Of a stretch of 64,000 bases of DNA, positions 45,627 through 54,932 are shown piece by piece; the stretch's first letter is position 1; every line of letters begins with the position of its first letter. This DNA is from Mariniphaga sediminis. GTDB lineage: Bacteria > Bacteroidota > Bacteroidia > Bacteroidales > Prolixibacteraceae. Under the pieces are notes generated by a model that was not told where the DNA came from, ran no database searches, and worked only from the letters and a program-made list of their open reading frames with translations. The stretch lies in assembly GCF_003573545.1 (NCBI RefSeq), contig NZ_QWET01000008.1, forward strand, positions 62,001 to 126,000, given 5' to 3'. The translations under genes and the position numbers were made by a program.

Positions 45627-46424
45627 TTACCTGTTTTTTTGCATTTGCATCATGTATTCTGATGGTGCCTGCATAAATTTTTCAGGGTCAGGAATGGATT
45701 GCCTGTTTTTTTCCAGTTTTTGAATTTCAATGTTATCAATACTGTCCCGTACTTCAGGATTCAAAAGGTGTCCCTTATCATACTCCAGAAAATATAGAAA
45801 TTCTCCCTTTTCATTGTAAAACTTCCACTCCCCGTGGCGTAGGTTGTCCTTATAATAGGCTTCCATTTCAATCCTCCCGTTTTGAAAATAGGACAGGCAA
45901 AGCCCATTTCGCTTGTCGTTACTGATTTTACACTGCATGTAGGGTTTACCATTTTTGAAAAATGCCCGGTAGCTTCCCTCCTGCTTCCCGTTTTTCCACT
46001 CTGACTCTTCAAATATCTCTCCTGTCGGATAAAACGTCCGGGAAAGCCCCTGCTTCTCCCCTTCTGCGTATTCTTCTTCGGAAATTTTTGTGTCAGCTGA
46101 AAAGAAAGCCCACATTCCTTCCTTTTTTTCATTCAAATAAACTCCTTCAGCCATTTTTTTGCCCTGCCGGTCGAACAGCCTGGCAAACGCCGAATCTGAA
46201 TTCTCCGCATACCGGATTTTTGCTTTTACCTGGCCTCCTTCATAATAACGAGTCCACTCACCTACAGGCCTTCCGTCTTCAAATGTCCCTTCGTACATCA
46301 GCCTTCCGTTTGGATAGCTTTTTTGCCACCTCCCTTTCCGCAGACCATTGGCGTCGGTCTGATTGACCTGAGCCAGCACTGCCAGCGGAACAGACAAAAC
46401 CAAAAGCAGCATCAAGATTCTCAT
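45627..46424 (-). CDS. Secreted MORN-like (YwqK-type) repeat protein
   Basis: A 265-residue exported protein with signal peptide MRILMLLLVLSVPLAVLAQ. The mature part has about seven copies of a 22-24-residue MORN-variant repeat, such as GRWQKSYPNGRLMYEGTFEDG and GEWTRYYEGGQVKAKIRY, followed by a charged C-terminal helix. Databases often call this fold a YwqK-type antitoxin; there is no toxin here, so that name should not be read as a function. The ATG at 46424 fits the signal peptide; the longer frame to 46508 does not. Confidence 0.85.
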   Translation of the reverse strand: MRILMLLLVLSVPLAVLAQVNQTDANGLRKGRWQKSYPNGRLMYEGTFEDGRPVGEWTRYYEGGQVKAKIRYAENSDSAFARLFDRQGKKMAEGVYLNEKKEGMWAFFSADTKISEEEYAEGEKQGLSRTFYPTGEIFEESEWKNGKQEGSYRAFFKNGKPYMQCKISNDKRNGLCLSYFQNGRIEMEAYYKDNLRHGEWKFYNEKGEFLYFLEYDKGHLLNPEVRDSIDNIEIQKLEKNRQSIPDPEKFMQAPSEYMMQMQKNR

Positions 46425-46500
46425 AAATTTTCTTTTCAACTTAAACGACAAAGAAAGGAATTTATTTCGGGTTAAATACGTCTTTCGATTTGTCCGCATA

Positions 46501-46535
46501 TGGGACAAAAATTCCTATTTGAAAACAATGTCCCA
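46501..46535. promoter_or_regulatory. Inverted repeat upstream of the surface-protein operon
   Basis: TGGGACA (46501-46507) and TGTCCCA (46529-46535) are a perfect 7-bp inverted pair spaced by 21 bases, two helix turns. It lies between the divergent MORN-type gene and the surface-protein operon, 31 bases upstream of a -7 box. It could be an operator. Confidence 0.35.
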
Positions 46536-46565
46536 TTTTGTGTTTTATATGTGATGAAAATAACA

Positions 46566-46573
46566 TAGATTTG
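46566..46573 (+). promoter_or_regulatory. Candidate -7 box of the surface-protein operon, with long leader
   Basis: TAGATTTG matches TAnnTTTG exactly. TTG at 46538-46540 is 25 bases upstream, slightly too far. A start near 46580 would give a leader of about 250 bases before ATG 46833. The leader (46574-46832) shows no ORF of note and no strong hairpin. Confidence 0.45.
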
Positions 46574-46832
46574 ACTTTTCCAAATATAAAAGGCAATAAT
46601 GCCAGCTACTTACAAAAAAGAATACACTAACAAAGGGTCATTACATCACATAGGAACAGTATAAAAAAACCTAAAAAAGGAAACCTGATAAACCGGGGGA
46701 GACTTTAGTTGAATTTTCAATTATTAGATCCCGAAGCAAAAAAATAACCAAAAACAAAAGCGAATGGCTGAATTTATACCTGCCTGTTCGACTGTGTATT
46801 ATGTCCGTTCCAAATATCTTCTGCTGAAATTA

Positions 46833-49211
46833 ATGCAGAGATGTCTTCTTTCTCTCTTCCTTCTGTTATCGACGGCATCGCAGCTATTTGCCCAAATTCA
46901 ATCTTTTACATCTGGCGATTGGAACTCAACAACAACATGGCAAGAAGGGGTTATACCAATAGCAACTGACAGCGTTATAATAAATCATAACGTGACTATC
47001 GCCTCAGGTGATACTGTTGAAGTTTACTCTCTCCATCTGGGACAGGACGGAATTTTAGATGTCGAAGGAACCCTCATTATAAATACGGATCTTACCATGG
47101 TAAATAATGAACCGGAATTAGCAGCAGGTTCCAATGCCCTAATAATTATTCGCGGTAATGCCGTCATCTCAAATAGAGTCGAAATTGATCTTTCCAGCTA
47201 TTTTATTGTCCTCGGTAACTTCACTATTGATGGAGGAGGCGCCACAGATATTGATATTGATGACGCAAGTATTTATGTATTCGGCGAATTTAACGGAGGC
47301 AGCACCAGTCTCGACACCTGCAACAGCTATGATGGTTATACGGAAGACTATGACGACATCTGCCATGCAGGAACAGAAGCCGCGTTTTACAACAACGCAG
47401 AGGATGGAATTATTCCGCCGCAGATAACCGAACTGGTCAGCGATTGTGCTCCACCTACTGTTCCTTCTCATCCATCAACTTCCAGCATATCATACTGCGG
47501 GAACGAAGTGCCGGCTGCGTTAACGGTTGTTGCCACCGGTGATGATTTATCTTATCAATGGTTCAGCAATACCATAAACTCAAATAGCGGAGGAACCGAA
47601 TTACCGGGAGAGATAAATGCAGAGTACACCCCCTCAACAGTCACTCCCGGCACCCTGCACTTTTACTGCGTCGTTTCCGGAACATGCGGAACGGCAACCA
47701 GCAATGCTTCAGGAGCGATAACAATTTACGACACAACCATTACCAGCGGTGAAGTTGGAGGCGCATCCGAACTTACCATGTGTGAAGGTGGTAATCCACC
47801 CCCGTTCAACGTAGATCTGCCATCCGGAGGAGATGGTAATTATACTTATCAATGGGAAGAGTCAGAAAATTGTACAGGAATTTGGTTAAATGCTACCGCC
47901 CAGGACGATGGAAGTACAACTTCCCTGACATTCAATCCACCGGCCCTCTACGCTACAATATGTTATCGTTTAAAAACAACTGACGGTTGCGGAAATACTG
48001 GCTATTCCACAATAAAAACCTATAATATCCTTCCCGATCCCATTTCTCAAATCATTATTCCGAATCCTGAAGAAGGCACCACAGTTTGCGTGGAAGAGAG
48101 CATCTCAGCAATTTTTACAGAAGGAGAAGGGGGCACAGGCACAGTAACTGACTTGTACGAATACAGTACTGACGGCGGTTCCGTTTGGAGTGAGTACACA
48201 CCCGGAAATGAAATTGTGGCAACTGACGGTATGATTGGAGAAGATATGATTCAAATCCGTACCAGAAGGGAAGCAACCGGTTCCGGGTGCAACAATGGAG
48301 AATGGAATATGATAGCCTGGTCGGTAGCCGGGTTACCAACCGCTCCAAACTTATCTGCCAGTAGTCCCATTTGCCCGAATTCAGAAGCTGTTTTCTCCAT
48401 TACAGGAACCCCGGGAGATATTGTTACCTGCGAAGGAGCATCATCCGAAATGGTAACCATTGGCGCCGAGGGGACTATAAATATTACAGTGCCTGATGTG
48501 ACGGCTGACATATCATTAACTCTGACACGAGTTGAGAATCCGGCAACTAACTGCTCAAGAGAGTTGGATATAACCAAAACAATTCTAGTAGAAGATATTG
48601 AAGAACCAACCTTCACTTGTCCGGATGCCGGCAGTGTATTCTTTGACTCTTTCTGTCAGGTTACAATCCCCGATTTGGTCTCAGAAATTACAATTGCTGA
48701 AGATAATTGCCGTACTCCAACAGTAACACAGTCACCTGTTGCCGGCACTGCTCTGCCATCTCATGCTGGCCTGGAGCATACCGTAACCATCACGGCTAAT
48801 GACGGAAACGGGAACACCTCCAGCTGCCATGTCATTATTACGGGAGTACCTTCCAGTCCAATCGATATCGAAGTAGTCGATCTCGGCAACTTTTGCCAAA
48901 GTGGTGAAACCGGCACCACCACAGAAATTACCTGGCAAGTTAGTTTGTTGTCCGGCACTACTGACTGGACGTTCGATTATGCCATTCATGACGGCATCAG
49001 TGATGTAGTTTTCGAAACAGGGATTGTGGCTAGCGGAAATACCATGATAACATACCATGCCACCAACGAAACCGCTGCGCACAAGACCTTCACATTAACC
49101 ATTACCAACGTAGCCGATGCCTGTGGCACAGGTGAATCAAATACAGAAAACAACAGTGATCAGGTAACCGTGTATGGGGTGCCGGACACAGGAAACATTC
49201 TAACAAATTGA
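46833..49211 (+). CDS. Large secreted Ig/PKD-type surface protein, first gene of operon
   Basis: A 792-residue exported protein from ATG 46833 (signal peptide MQRCLLSLFLLLSTASQLFAQ; the frame opens earlier but without a sensible leader). Residues about 22-180 resemble the beta-helical starts of Bacteroidota adhesins (SGDWNSTTTWQEGVIP, then SVIINHNVTI). Then follow immunoglobulin/PKD-like domains, each with paired cysteines (for example YQWFSN … FYCVVSGTCGTA), and a HYR-like domain (DNCRTPTVTQSP … HTVTITANDGNGN). The end (NNSDQVTVYGVPDTGNIL) has no T9SS sorting domain. It leads five same-strand genes that end with porP/sprF. Probable surface adhesin or structural subunit. Confidence 0.78.
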   Translation: MQRCLLSLFLLLSTASQLFAQIQSFTSGDWNSTTTWQEGVIPIATDSVIINHNVTIASGDTVEVYSLHLGQDGILDVEGTLIINTDLTMVNNEPELAAGSNALIIIRGNAVISNRVEIDLSSYFIVLGNFTIDGGGATDIDIDDASIYVFGEFNGGSTSLDTCNSYDGYTEDYDDICHAGTEAAFYNNAEDGIIPPQITELVSDCAPPTVPSHPSTSSISYCGNEVPAALTVVATGDDLSYQWFSNTINSNSGGTELPGEINAEYTPSTVTPGTLHFYCVVSGTCGTATSNASGAITIYDTTITSGEVGGASELTMCEGGNPPPFNVDLPSGGDGNYTYQWEESENCTGIWLNATAQDDGSTTSLTFNPPALYATICYRLKTTDGCGNTGYSTIKTYNILPDPISQIIIPNPEEGTTVCVEESISAIFTEGEGGTGTVTDLYEYSTDGGSVWSEYTPGNEIVATDGMIGEDMIQIRTRREATGSGCNNGEWNMIAWSVAGLPTAPNLSASSPICPNSEAVFSITGTPGDIVTCEGASSEMVTIGAEGTINITVPDVTADISLTLTRVENPATNCSRELDITKTILVEDIEEPTFTCPDAGSVFFDSFCQVTIPDLVSEITIAEDNCRTPTVTQSPVAGTALPSHAGLEHTVTITANDGNGNTSSCHVIITGVPSSPIDIEVVDLGNFCQSGETGTTTEITWQVSLLSGTTDWTFDYAIHDGISDVVFETGIVASGNTMITYHATNETAAHKTFTLTITNVADACGTGESNTENNSDQVTVYGVPDTGNILTN

Positions 49212-49263
49212 CATAAAATGAAAAAAAAACCTGTTTTATTATTAACATTTTAAAACAAACACG

Positions 49264-50199
49264 ATGAGAAAAACTGTCTTACTTTTAACCGCCGCCTTCT
49301 TAACCACAATCAGTGCAAATATTTTTGCACAGTCAGCAGGAACCGGAGTTGCCCCCGCAATGGGAGATGTACACACTTATTCCGTAACACTTAATGCAGG
49401 AAATACTTACACCTGGGATATTACCGATGACATAGCCGGCACCAACTCGGTTGCAGGCAGTATTGCCACCTTGTCTTCTTCCGGTGGGGAAGATATAAAT
49501 TCAATTGATATTACATGGGTAAACCCAACGATTGGAACAATGTACTACGTACATGTAACAGAGACCGATGGGAACGGCTGTTCCAACCGGAAAGCATTGG
49601 CTGTTTCACCTCAGAATATGTTCCAACTGGAGATTGTTAATGTTGACCTGAATAACGCAGATGATCCCAACGGGGAAGATTATGAAATTTGCCCGGCAGA
49701 TGTATTGATTACTGCCTATACCGGAGACAATGACGGGACGCTGGCAGAAGCACAGGAATTCACCTATGACTACCTGCGTGACTCTGTATTCTACAAAGTA
49801 ACTGCAACAGGAATTAACCTGACCAACACCGACTGGAGCCCGCAATTTACTATTGCACATGATGGTATTTCAGGCACAGCTGTAACTGCCGGATGGGCTA
49901 CTTCAATTGACGGCACTTATACAATGGGATTAGCCGTTGACGGAAGCACAAATGATATCGATGTTTTAACATCCCAAACTACTTCCGGCGAAATCTGGAT
50001 TAAAATAATTGTGGATAATGCTGATAATTTAACAGGAAATGAAGGATTAGCCGCTAACGATGTTACTGTTACCTTATTGGGTGGCGCCGACGAAAGCGAA
50101 GACGAAAACGGGAATGATGCAACCTCTCTAGGAAACGGTTCCAGAAACCAAATTATTAGTGCAAGACCTGCGACTACTGGAATTAGCACATCTGAATAA
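49264..50199 (+). CDS. Secreted PKD-like subunit A of the surface operon
   Basis: A 311-residue exported protein; signal peptide ends at IFAQ near residue 23. An N-terminal PKD-like domain (about 30-115) carries the pattern NTYTWDI, YYVHVTETDGNGCSNRKAL. The rest is a second beta domain with acidic loops (DDPNGEDYEICPAD) and a tail rich in D, E and N. No sorting domain is seen. The next two proteins and the CHU_C protein start with the same domain. It lies 52 bases after the first gene of the operon. I do not recognise a named family; SprC/SprD of Flavobacterium occupy a comparable place. Confidence 0.75.
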   Translation: MRKTVLLLTAAFLTTISANIFAQSAGTGVAPAMGDVHTYSVTLNAGNTYTWDITDDIAGTNSVAGSIATLSSSGGEDINSIDITWVNPTIGTMYYVHVTETDGNGCSNRKALAVSPQNMFQLEIVNVDLNNADDPNGEDYEICPADVLITAYTGDNDGTLAEAQEFTYDYLRDSVFYKVTATGINLTNTDWSPQFTIAHDGISGTAVTAGWATSIDGTYTMGLAVDGSTNDIDVLTSQTTSGEIWIKIIVDNADNLTGNEGLAANDVTVTLLGGADESEDENGNDATSLGNGSRNQIISARPATTGISTSE

Positions 50200-50208
50200 T
50201 CTGCAAAT

Positions 50209-50988
50209 ATGAAAATCAAAAAAGCCTTGTCCGGGTTGATTTTCTTTCTTGTTGCCAGCGGAATGACTGCACAGAACGGAATCAGTGTGTATGAAGGGGC
50301 GCGGTTCCGCTACCGGGTTGATTTTCATGAAGGGAACCAGTATACCTGGCAGGTATTTAACCAGCTGGGGCCTCCGGCATCAGCCAGTGCAGGGGAATTC
50401 AGTTTTACGGGAGCAGCCGGTTTGAATGAAACAGAAATTCAGTGGGATTTGGCCGGCACATACTACCTTTCCGTAACAGAAACCGACCTGCAAGGTTGTT
50501 CCAATACAAAAGCACTGACAATTCAGGTACTACCCAACCACCGCTCGATAGGGTTCGACATAACAGCAAGCAACGAATGTTTTACTCCGGCGGGTTTCGG
50601 GTTTGAACTGGCGCTCACACTTCTCGCAAACCATGGAGAGCCCTTACCCAAGAAGTACTACCCGGTGAATGTGACATTTGCGGTGAACGGAGCGACATAC
50701 GAACAGGTGATTGAACCTGACGCCACTACCCTGCAAATTACCGAAACCATGTTTGCAGCCAATCCGGCGCAGGATACGCAGGTGTTAATTGAAATTACCG
50801 GCGCCACCGACCGGCATAGCGCCGGGATTTTTCCTGACGATGAAAGCAGTACGCATACACGTACCATTTTTGCTATTCCGGAAATTGAATTTACGCAGCA
50901 AATACAACTGCTTAAACGCTTGAATGAGAAAACCACTGCTCATACTATGTTTATTCCTGTCTGCATGGAGCGGCAGGAGCCAAGATAA
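50209..50988 (+). CDS. Secreted PKD-like subunit B of the surface operon
   Basis: A 259-residue exported protein (signal peptide ends at MTAQ). It opens with the shared PKD-like domain: NQYTWQV, then YYLSVTETDLQGCSNTKAL, almost the same motif as subunit A. A second domain follows with ITASNECFTPAGFGFEL. It lies 9 bases after subunit A, and its last 65 bases overlap the start of the next gene in another frame, a large overlap that implies coupled translation. No sorting domain or anchor is visible. Confidence 0.75.
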   Translation: MKIKKALSGLIFFLVASGMTAQNGISVYEGARFRYRVDFHEGNQYTWQVFNQLGPPASASAGEFSFTGAAGLNETEIQWDLAGTYYLSVTETDLQGCSNTKALTIQVLPNHRSIGFDITASNECFTPAGFGFELALTLLANHGEPLPKKYYPVNVTFAVNGATYEQVIEPDATTLQITETMFAANPAQDTQVLIEITGATDRHSAGIFPDDESSTHTRTIFAIPEIEFTQQIQLLKRLNEKTTAHTMFIPVCMERQEPR

Positions 50989-51658
50989 GATTACGCAAGG
51001 GGCAGATAAATCACACTCTGTCAGGTTAATTACCGGCAAAGCCCAAAATGCGGTTTACTCCTGGCTTGTCAGTCCTGCAACAGGTACGTCTACAAATATG
51101 GAGCTGGTTACAGACAGTGCTACGAACATTGTATGGGACGGCCCACCGGGAATTTACACACTTACAGTAAATGTAATTGACGGGAATGGCTGTATGAGTG
51201 AACAAATAAACAAAAAGGTGGAAATTCTAACTCCGGGAGAGTTGATATTTGAGGCGGTCATGCCTTCTACAACCGTCTGCTCCGATTTGGCCGGAGGAGT
51301 GAAGGGTTCGGCTCCTCCACACTCTGAAAGCCTCTTCCGGGTAGTGTATGCCGGCGAAAAGAACCTTGTCTCGGCAACTTTTACACTCAAAAACCCTGAA
51401 GGAAAATTTGTTGGACTAAACGGTGCTGCTTTACCTGACCAGGCACATCCGGAAGTAACAGTGGAAAACAAAAATGAAGATAAATCCATTGAGATTGCTG
51501 TTTCCGATGGATGGGAAAATACCGGAGAAAGTAACGTGCAATTTACTGTAACTCTTATTTCGGCGCGAACAACTGACAACGCGGTGATTATTACAGAGCC
51601 GGGAACCGATGTAGTGCGCAATATTACTGTTTTACCCAAACCTGTTATTGAATTTTAA
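50924..51658 (+). CDS. Secreted PKD-like subunit C of the surface operon
   Basis: A 244-residue exported protein; signal peptide MRKPLLILCLFLSAWSGRSQ. The shared domain reads AVYSWLVSP, then YTLTVNVIDGNGCMSEQIN. A second domain has VCSDLAGGVKGSAPPH and ends with VLPKPVIEF. The start overlaps subunit B by 65 bases, but the signal peptide makes ATG 50924 convincing. Its stop overlaps the start of the CHU_C gene. Confidence 0.75.
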   Translation: MRKPLLILCLFLSAWSGRSQDKITQGADKSHSVRLITGKAQNAVYSWLVSPATGTSTNMELVTDSATNIVWDGPPGIYTLTVNVIDGNGCMSEQINKKVEILTPGELIFEAVMPSTTVCSDLAGGVKGSAPPHSESLFRVVYAGEKNLVSATFTLKNPEGKFVGLNGAALPDQAHPEVTVENKNEDKSIEIAVSDGWENTGESNVQFTVTLISARTTDNAVIITEPGTDVVRNITVLPKPVIEF

Positions 51659-53939
51659 ATCGCGAATATTGAAAAAGTATTTTTATATAATGTCTGGTGT
51701 AGTGTTATTCGTGGTAGTGACGCTAAAAACTTCTGCACAGGACACCATTCCTTTAAATACTTTTCACGCTTTCGACGTCTATTCCTCTTCAGGCTTTACT
51801 TATTCATGGTGGTATCAGAATAAGGAGGGTACTACAACTTATTTTTCTTCTACTGCCCATACCACTGAAGAAATCTTCTGGGAGACTGAAGGGGAATTCG
51901 AACTATTTGTTCAGGCAACCGATGCGAACGGATGTTTGTCCGAGATTATTTCAAAAACTTTTGTGGTAAAAAAATCGGAAGGATTCATTCCGGCACTGGT
52001 AGCACTACCCGACATCAATGTAACTTATAAAAATACGATGGTTTACGGCGATGTAAGTTTCAATGATTTTGATTTTTTGGATCAAAATTTCGAACCTGTT
52101 TTTTCCCTAACAGGCGCAATGTTGCCCGGACTGACATTTTACGATGACGGAACCTATGAATACACTCCCCCACTGGATTTTACAGGCACTGTGGATTTTT
52201 CATACAGTATTTGCTATGAAAATCTCCCGGACGAGTGCGCACAGGCCGATGTAACAATCCATGTTCTCCCAACAGAGACAAAAGGGAATATGGCTCCGGT
52301 TGCAGCTACCGATGCTGCACTCACTTTACCCGGACAAACCGTTTTCAGCAAATTGCTCGCAAATGATATCGATCCCGATGGGTTCGGTGCACCACTTTCA
52401 GCCTCCACATTACCAGTGACGGCTCCTTCAAATGGTACCGTTGTAATCCACGAAGATGGCAGTTTTGCCTACACACCAGCCCCTGGGTTCACCGGCATCG
52501 ACCGGTTCAGGTACCGTGTATGCGACACGGGCTCTCCGCTGATGTGTGATTCGGCCTGGGTGTATATTATTGTAAATAAATTCGGCGATACCGAAACCAA
52601 ACCAATTTCAGCTTCCGACGATGTATTTTTATATGTTACAGGAGGAGTTTATTCCCTCCGTGAAAACGACTATGGATTGTTAGGTGAAAACCTGGAGTAT
52701 AACACCACACCAGTCATCTCTCCTGCGCACGGAACCCTGGAAATGTATCCCAACGGAACATTTATTTACCTGCCAGATAACGGATATACCGGTGTTGACT
52801 GGTTTGTTTATGAGGTATGCAACACCAACGATCCACCCCTATGTCGCCAGGGGACAGGATTTATACTTGTTCCCCCAGCGAATCGGCAAGTGAAGATTGC
52901 CGGCAGGGATACAACTATCGGGACCTGCTCCCCCTACACCCTCATAGCGTTGGAGGTTGGTGAAGGATTCAACTATGCCTGGAAACCGTCTGCCCTGCTG
53001 GATAATCCCACAAGCCGCACTCCGGTATTTACTGCAGAAGAAACAACAATGTTTAAGCTAACTGTTTCAAATGAATACGGATTTAAGTTTATCGATTCGG
53101 TACAGGTTACCGTTTCAAAAGTTCGTGCCGATGCAGGCGAAGATTTATTCATAAATAACGGAACAACAGCGGTACTTGACGCCAGCAGCAGCGAAGGAAC
53201 AAGTCTTCAATACCTTTGGACAACTACAAATGGAAGCATCGACAGTGGTGAAACAAATACCTTCCCCGTGGTGAGCAACTTTGGAACCTACATTCTTCGG
53301 GTTACAGACCTGTTCGGCTGTGTTGATACCGACACGGTAAACGTCGGGTTACTAATCCATGCTCCGGTTGCCCGGGACGATTATGATACCACCGAATACC
53401 GTTCAGCAGTAAAAATTCATGTACTGAATAACGATTACGATCCTGACAACGACCTCGACTCGTTATCGCTTTCGGTAACTATCCCATCTGCTTATGGAAC
53501 CACAAGTATCGATATCAACGATTTTGCCATTCGGTATACGCCAGAAAAGGATTTTGAGGGAACCGACCATTTTGGCTACCGAATATGTGATCTGAACGAA
53601 AATTGCGATGAAGCCACAGTATTTGTGCTGGTCAACGATTTCCGCTTTTTTATTCCAGATGCCTTTTCTCCAAACAGCGATGGAATAAACGACTATTTTG
53701 AAATTTCCGGAATTGAATATTACGAAGGAAACAACATTGAAATATTCAACCGCTGGGGCAACCGGGTTTACCAGGCAAAAAATTACGGAATCAGCGCCTC
53801 TCCCAAGTTCTGGGATGGCAGGTCAAATACCGGGGTGAGACTGGGGAAAGAACTGCTTCCAACAGGAACTTACTTTTATGTACTTGATTTGGGAAATGGT
53901 GAAAAACGCATTGTCGGATCCATTTATTTAGACAGATAG
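51648..53939 (+). CDS. T9SS type B surface protein with cadherin-like domains (CHU_C end)
   Basis: A 763-residue surface protein. The start is TTG in any reading: 51648 overlaps the previous stop, TTG 51669 gives a compact signal peptide, and ATG 51690 leaves no positive residues. After the signal peptide comes the shared PKD-like domain (FTYSWWYQN, then VQATDANGCLSEI). Then come three or more cadherin-like/Big_9 domains (ANDIDPDGFG, RYRVCDTGSP, FGYRICDLNENC) and a PKD domain. The last 95 residues are the gliding-motility-associated C-terminal domain (FIPDAFSPNSDGINDYF, FNRWGNRVYQ), a type B sorting signal. It is the only member of the operon with a sorting domain, so it may anchor the others. 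Confidence 0.9.
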   Translation: MNFKSRILKKYFYIMSGVVLFVVVTLKTSAQDTIPLNTFHAFDVYSSSGFTYSWWYQNKEGTTTYFSSTAHTTEEIFWETEGEFELFVQATDANGCLSEIISKTFVVKKSEGFIPALVALPDINVTYKNTMVYGDVSFNDFDFLDQNFEPVFSLTGAMLPGLTFYDDGTYEYTPPLDFTGTVDFSYSICYENLPDECAQADVTIHVLPTETKGNMAPVAATDAALTLPGQTVFSKLLANDIDPDGFGAPLSASTLPVTAPSNGTVVIHEDGSFAYTPAPGFTGIDRFRYRVCDTGSPLMCDSAWVYIIVNKFGDTETKPISASDDVFLYVTGGVYSLRENDYGLLGENLEYNTTPVISPAHGTLEMYPNGTFIYLPDNGYTGVDWFVYEVCNTNDPPLCRQGTGFILVPPANRQVKIAGRDTTIGTCSPYTLIALEVGEGFNYAWKPSALLDNPTSRTPVFTAEETTMFKLTVSNEYGFKFIDSVQVTVSKVRADAGEDLFINNGTTAVLDASSSEGTSLQYLWTTTNGSIDSGETNTFPVVSNFGTYILRVTDLFGCVDTDTVNVGLLIHAPVARDDYDTTEYRSAVKIHVLNNDYDPDNDLDSLSLSVTIPSAYGTTSIDINDFAIRYTPEKDFEGTDHFGYRICDLNENCDEATVFVLVNDFRFFIPDAFSPNSDGINDYFEISGIEYYEGNNIEIFNRWGNRVYQAKNYGISASPKFWDGRSNTGVRLGKELLPTGTYFYVLDLGNGEKRIVGSIYLDR

Positions 53940-53941
53940 TT

Positions 53942-54856
53942 ATGATTTTGAAAAAGAATATATCCTTACATCTGACAATTCTTCTCCTGCTTCTGGGAGG
54001 CATCGCTGATATTGCTAATGCCCAGCAGGATCCTTTGTACACCCAATATATGGAGAATCTGCAAATCGTTAATCCGGGGTATGCCGGCACTAAGGAAACC
54101 GGGAATTTTATGGTGGTAGCGCGTAACCAGTGGGTTTCTTTTGAAGGGGCTCCCAGAACCCGGACTTTTTCATTCCATACCCCCCTGAAAAAACTGGATT
54201 TGGGCCTGGGCTTCTCCGTACTTTCTGATAAAATCGGGCCGCTTGCCCAAACGGGTATTTATATGGATTATGCCTACCGGGTCAAACTGAATGAAAAATT
54301 CAAGCTAAGCCTTGGGTTAAAAGGAGGTTTCACCTTTTACCGCGCTTCTCTTACTGCATTGGAAACTGTGAACCCCGACCCCATTTACGAGCGGGATATT
54401 TACAAAAACTTTATCCCGAACTTCGGCGTAGGCGGATTTCTGTTTTCTGAAGATACTTACTTTGGGATTTCAGTGCCCAAGCTGGTTGAAAACAGTATCA
54501 GCAGAGAGGAGTATTCTTCTGAATATGTAGGAAAGGAAAAAATTCATATTTACCTGGTAGGAGGTAAAAAATTTAAAGTCGGCGATAATATTCATATTAA
54601 AAGCCACTCCATGCTGAGAATTTTAAAAAATGTACCTGTATCGGTTGATGTGACCGGAATGGCCGGATTTAAAGAACGGGTCTGGTTTGGTGCCATGTAC
54701 CGTTTCAGCAACTCCTGGGGACTGCTGATGCAGGTCAATGCTATTGACAATATTCTGATTGGTTATTCCTATGATATTAACGTATCCGGGCTGGGTGCTT
54801 TTAACAGTGGAACCCATGAAATTATGATAAGTTACAACCTGAATTTATTTCGATAA
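53942..54856 (+). CDS. PorP/SprF-family outer-membrane protein
   Basis: A 304-residue outer-membrane beta-barrel protein of the PorP/SprF family. The signal peptide ends near ANAQQ, followed by the family start DPLYTQYMENLQIVNPGYAG and GAPRTRTFSFHTPL. The protein ends with an aromatic barrel end (LNLFR). SprF of Flavobacterium is specifically needed for export or attachment of its neighbouring type B adhesin SprB, so this one probably serves the CHU_C protein encoded 2 bases upstream. Confidence 0.93.
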   Translation: MILKKNISLHLTILLLLLGGIADIANAQQDPLYTQYMENLQIVNPGYAGTKETGNFMVVARNQWVSFEGAPRTRTFSFHTPLKKLDLGLGFSVLSDKIGPLAQTGIYMDYAYRVKLNEKFKLSLGLKGGFTFYRASLTALETVNPDPIYERDIYKNFIPNFGVGGFLFSEDTYFGISVPKLVENSISREEYSSEYVGKEKIHIYLVGGKKFKVGDNIHIKSHSMLRILKNVPVSVDVTGMAGFKERVWFGAMYRFSNSWGLLMQVNAIDNILIGYSYDINVSGLGAFNSGTHEIMISYNLNLFR

Positions 54857-54874
54857 TAAATAATTTACAAGTTC

Positions 54875-54907
54875 GTGATAATTCTGTGATAAACAGGAAC
54901 TACCTTT
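54875..54907 (+). promoter_or_regulatory. Direct-repeat promoter of the response regulator gene
   Basis: GTGAT at 54875-54879 and at 54886-54890 form an 11-base direct repeat, the spacing used by OmpR/PhoB-type dimers. CTTT lies exactly 18 bases after the start of the second repeat (54904-54907, within TACCTTTC). The same arrangement is found before the lipoprotein gene at 57207. Confidence 0.6.
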
Positions 54908-54932
54908 CGATTGTTTCAATAAAAAAATAATC

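Noticed and set aside
45627-46424. Toxin-antitoxin role for the YwqK-type protein
   Set aside because: The name comes from a database label; no toxin gene is beside it, and the protein is secreted with MORN-like repeats.
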